From assembly GCA_022824565.1 (NCBI GenBank), contig JAJDZQ010000042.1:1-35381 (forward strand): DNA of 35,381 nt. The letters are read 5' to 3'. The position numbers were made by a program, and so were the translations under genes. A model generated the notes under the pieces. That model ran no database searches. It worked only from the letters and a program-made list of their open reading frames with translations, and was not told the DNA's origin. This document shows positions 34,426 through 35,381 of this stretch, piece by piece. This stretch comes from Anaerolineae bacterium. GTDB taxonomy: Bacteria > Chloroflexota > Anaerolineae > Aggregatilineales > Phototrophicaceae. How positions within the stretch are numbered: position 1 is the stretch's first letter; each line of letters opens with the position of its first letter.

Positions 34426-35381
34426 ATGAGCCTGCTGCACAACACCCGCGCCACTACAGCCGAGATTTCGACCACCCAGTGGCCCTCGCATCCGGTCATC
34501 TACGAAATCAATACCTGGGTCTGGCTGCGCCGCTTGAGCAGCCGCTATCAGCGGGACATTACCCTGGCCAATGTGCCCGCCGCCGAGTTGGCTGAGCTGG
34601 CCGACTGGGGTTTTGACGCCGTCTGGCTGATGGGCGTCTGGCATCGCGGCCCGGCCACGCGCCTCAGCGCCCTCAATTATCTGCACGAGTACCGACAGGC
34701 TCTGCCCGATGTCACCGCCGCCGATGTGCCCGGCTCAGCCTACGCCATTCGCGATTATCAAGTCGAGCGACAACTGGGCGGCCGTGCAGGCCTGGCGATC
34801 TTCCGCGAGCGACTGCGCCAGCTGGGCATCAAGCTGATACTCGACTTTGTGCCCAATCACGTAGCCACTGACCACCGCTGGATCCGCCAACATCCGGAGT
34901 ATTTTGTCCAGGGAGAAGACGATGATCTCGCTCGGCGGCCGGCCGACTTTTTCGCCGTCGACACGGCGGACGGCAGCGGCGCGGTGATCGCCCGCGGACG
35001 CGATCCATACTTCCCGGCCTGGATCGACACAGCCCAGTTGGACTCCTTTCACCCCGGCCTGCGAGCAGCCGCCATCGATACCCTGGTCGACATCGGCCAG
35101 CAGTGCGACGGCGTCCGCTGCGACATGGCCATGCTGATGCTGAACGCGGTTTTCGCCCAGACCTGGGAGCGAAACGGCGCCAGCCCGCCCCCGACCGAGT
35201 ATTGGCAGGCCGTCATCCCGGCCGTGCGCGCGCGCCATCCGCAAATGCTCTTTATGGCCGAGGTCTACTGGGATCTCGAGCAGGAGCTGCTCGGGCAAGG
35301 CTTCGATTACAGCTACGACAAGCGCCTTTACGACCGGCTGGCCAATGGCGAGATCGGCGCAATCAAGTCGCATTTAAGCGC
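34426..35381 (+). CDS. alpha-amylase-family (GH13) enzyme, 3' end outside window
   Basis: A GH13-type glycosidase, 318 complete codons visible. It begins MSLLHNTRATTAEI, without a signal peptide, so it is probably cytoplasmic, unlike the secreted GH13 at 22112-23734. Conserved region I is LILDFVPNHVATDH. Region II is CDGVRCDMAMLML with the likely nucleophile Asp. Region III is LFMAEVYWDLE with the acid Glu. The third Asp (NHD) lies beyond the window. VIYEINTWVWL near residue 25 is typical of a subfamily in which Tyr-Glu-Ile-Asn replaces the usual start of the barrel. The ATG at 34426 fits the -10 at 34384. GGAG is 13 nt upstream, rather far. Confidence 0.88.
   Translation, partial: MSLLHNTRATTAEISTTQWPSHPVIYEINTWVWLRRLSSRYQRDITLANVPAAELAELADWGFDAVWLMGVWHRGPATRLSALNYLHEYRQALPDVTAADVPGSAYAIRDYQVERQLGGRAGLAIFRERLRQLGIKLILDFVPNHVATDHRWIRQHPEYFVQGEDDDLARRPADFFAVDTADGSGAVIARGRDPYFPAWIDTAQLDSFHPGLRAAAIDTLVDIGQQCDGVRCDMAMLMLNAVFAQTWERNGASPPPTEYWQAVIPAVRARHPQMLFMAEVYWDLEQELLGQGFDYSYDKRLYDRLANGEIGAIKSHLS

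Noticed and set aside
31427..35381. Change of codon style within lon and the last GH13 gene as a sign of transfer
   Set aside because: A mild shift in codon choice seemed present after about 32700, but it was not counted and the Lon protein reads intact throughout.

Overview
The window looks like chromosomal DNA of a GC-rich bacterium, most likely Chloroflexota (an Anaerolineae-like lineage). This is inferred from the gene order mtaB-yqeY-7TM HD-ybeY-dgkA, the mycobacteria-like SseA sulfurtransferase, RraA-like and S9 proteins, and G/C-rich intergenic repeats. No rRNA, tRNA, CRISPR array, prophage or transposase was found. Genes are densely packed, with many start/stop overlaps. Layout: (1) 1-2578: an alpha/beta hydrolase converges on lysC (aspartokinase). 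lysC is preceded by a promoter, a 29-codon Thr/Met-rich leader ORF and a Rho-independent terminator that can be replaced by an antiterminator. (2) 2647-8699: a forward operon with an anchored jelly-roll-like protein, mtaB, yqeY, a 7TM-HD phosphodiesterase, ybeY and dgkA, covering tRNA modification, c-di-AMP turnover, rRNA maturation and lipid phosphorylation. (3) 8753-11201: an anchored TIM-barrel-like protein, a class IV aminotransferase and a small unknown protein. (4) 11217-12887: a promoter, an apparently leaderless 20-codon poly-cysteine leader ORF and a terminator, followed by sseA and sufE (sulfur mobilisation). (5) 12882-15064: a GNAT protein, a trans-sulfuration-type PLP enzyme and a DUF952 protein. 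(6) 15061-19975, reverse strand: tandem duplicated SDRs, an RraA-like protein, an MFS transporter and an APH-type kinase. (7) 19991-22046: lspA, a GNAT protein and an EamA transporter. (8) 22112-24840, reverse: RDD membrane protein, TPR protein and a secreted GH13 enzyme. (9) 25125-29060, reverse: S9 peptidase, Ca/Na antiporter and an MBL-fold hydrolase. (10) 29455-33937: an L,D-transpeptidase divergent from lon. (11) 33938-35381: a remnant of an alpha/beta hydrolase, a hairpin repeat, and a GH13 gene cut by the window end. The most interesting content is regulatory. Two separate amino-acid attenuators, one Thr/Met for lysC and one Cys for sseA-sufE, are readable from sequence. Each has a leader peptide rich in the relevant amino acid, a terminator, and a competing pairing that fits ribosome-stalling control. 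Other features worth attention are a repeat family with shared ends at three loci, an extended -10 motif shared by most forward promoters, four convergent gene pairs that all overlap at their stop codons, and a 63-bp identical tract between the duplicated SDR genes.
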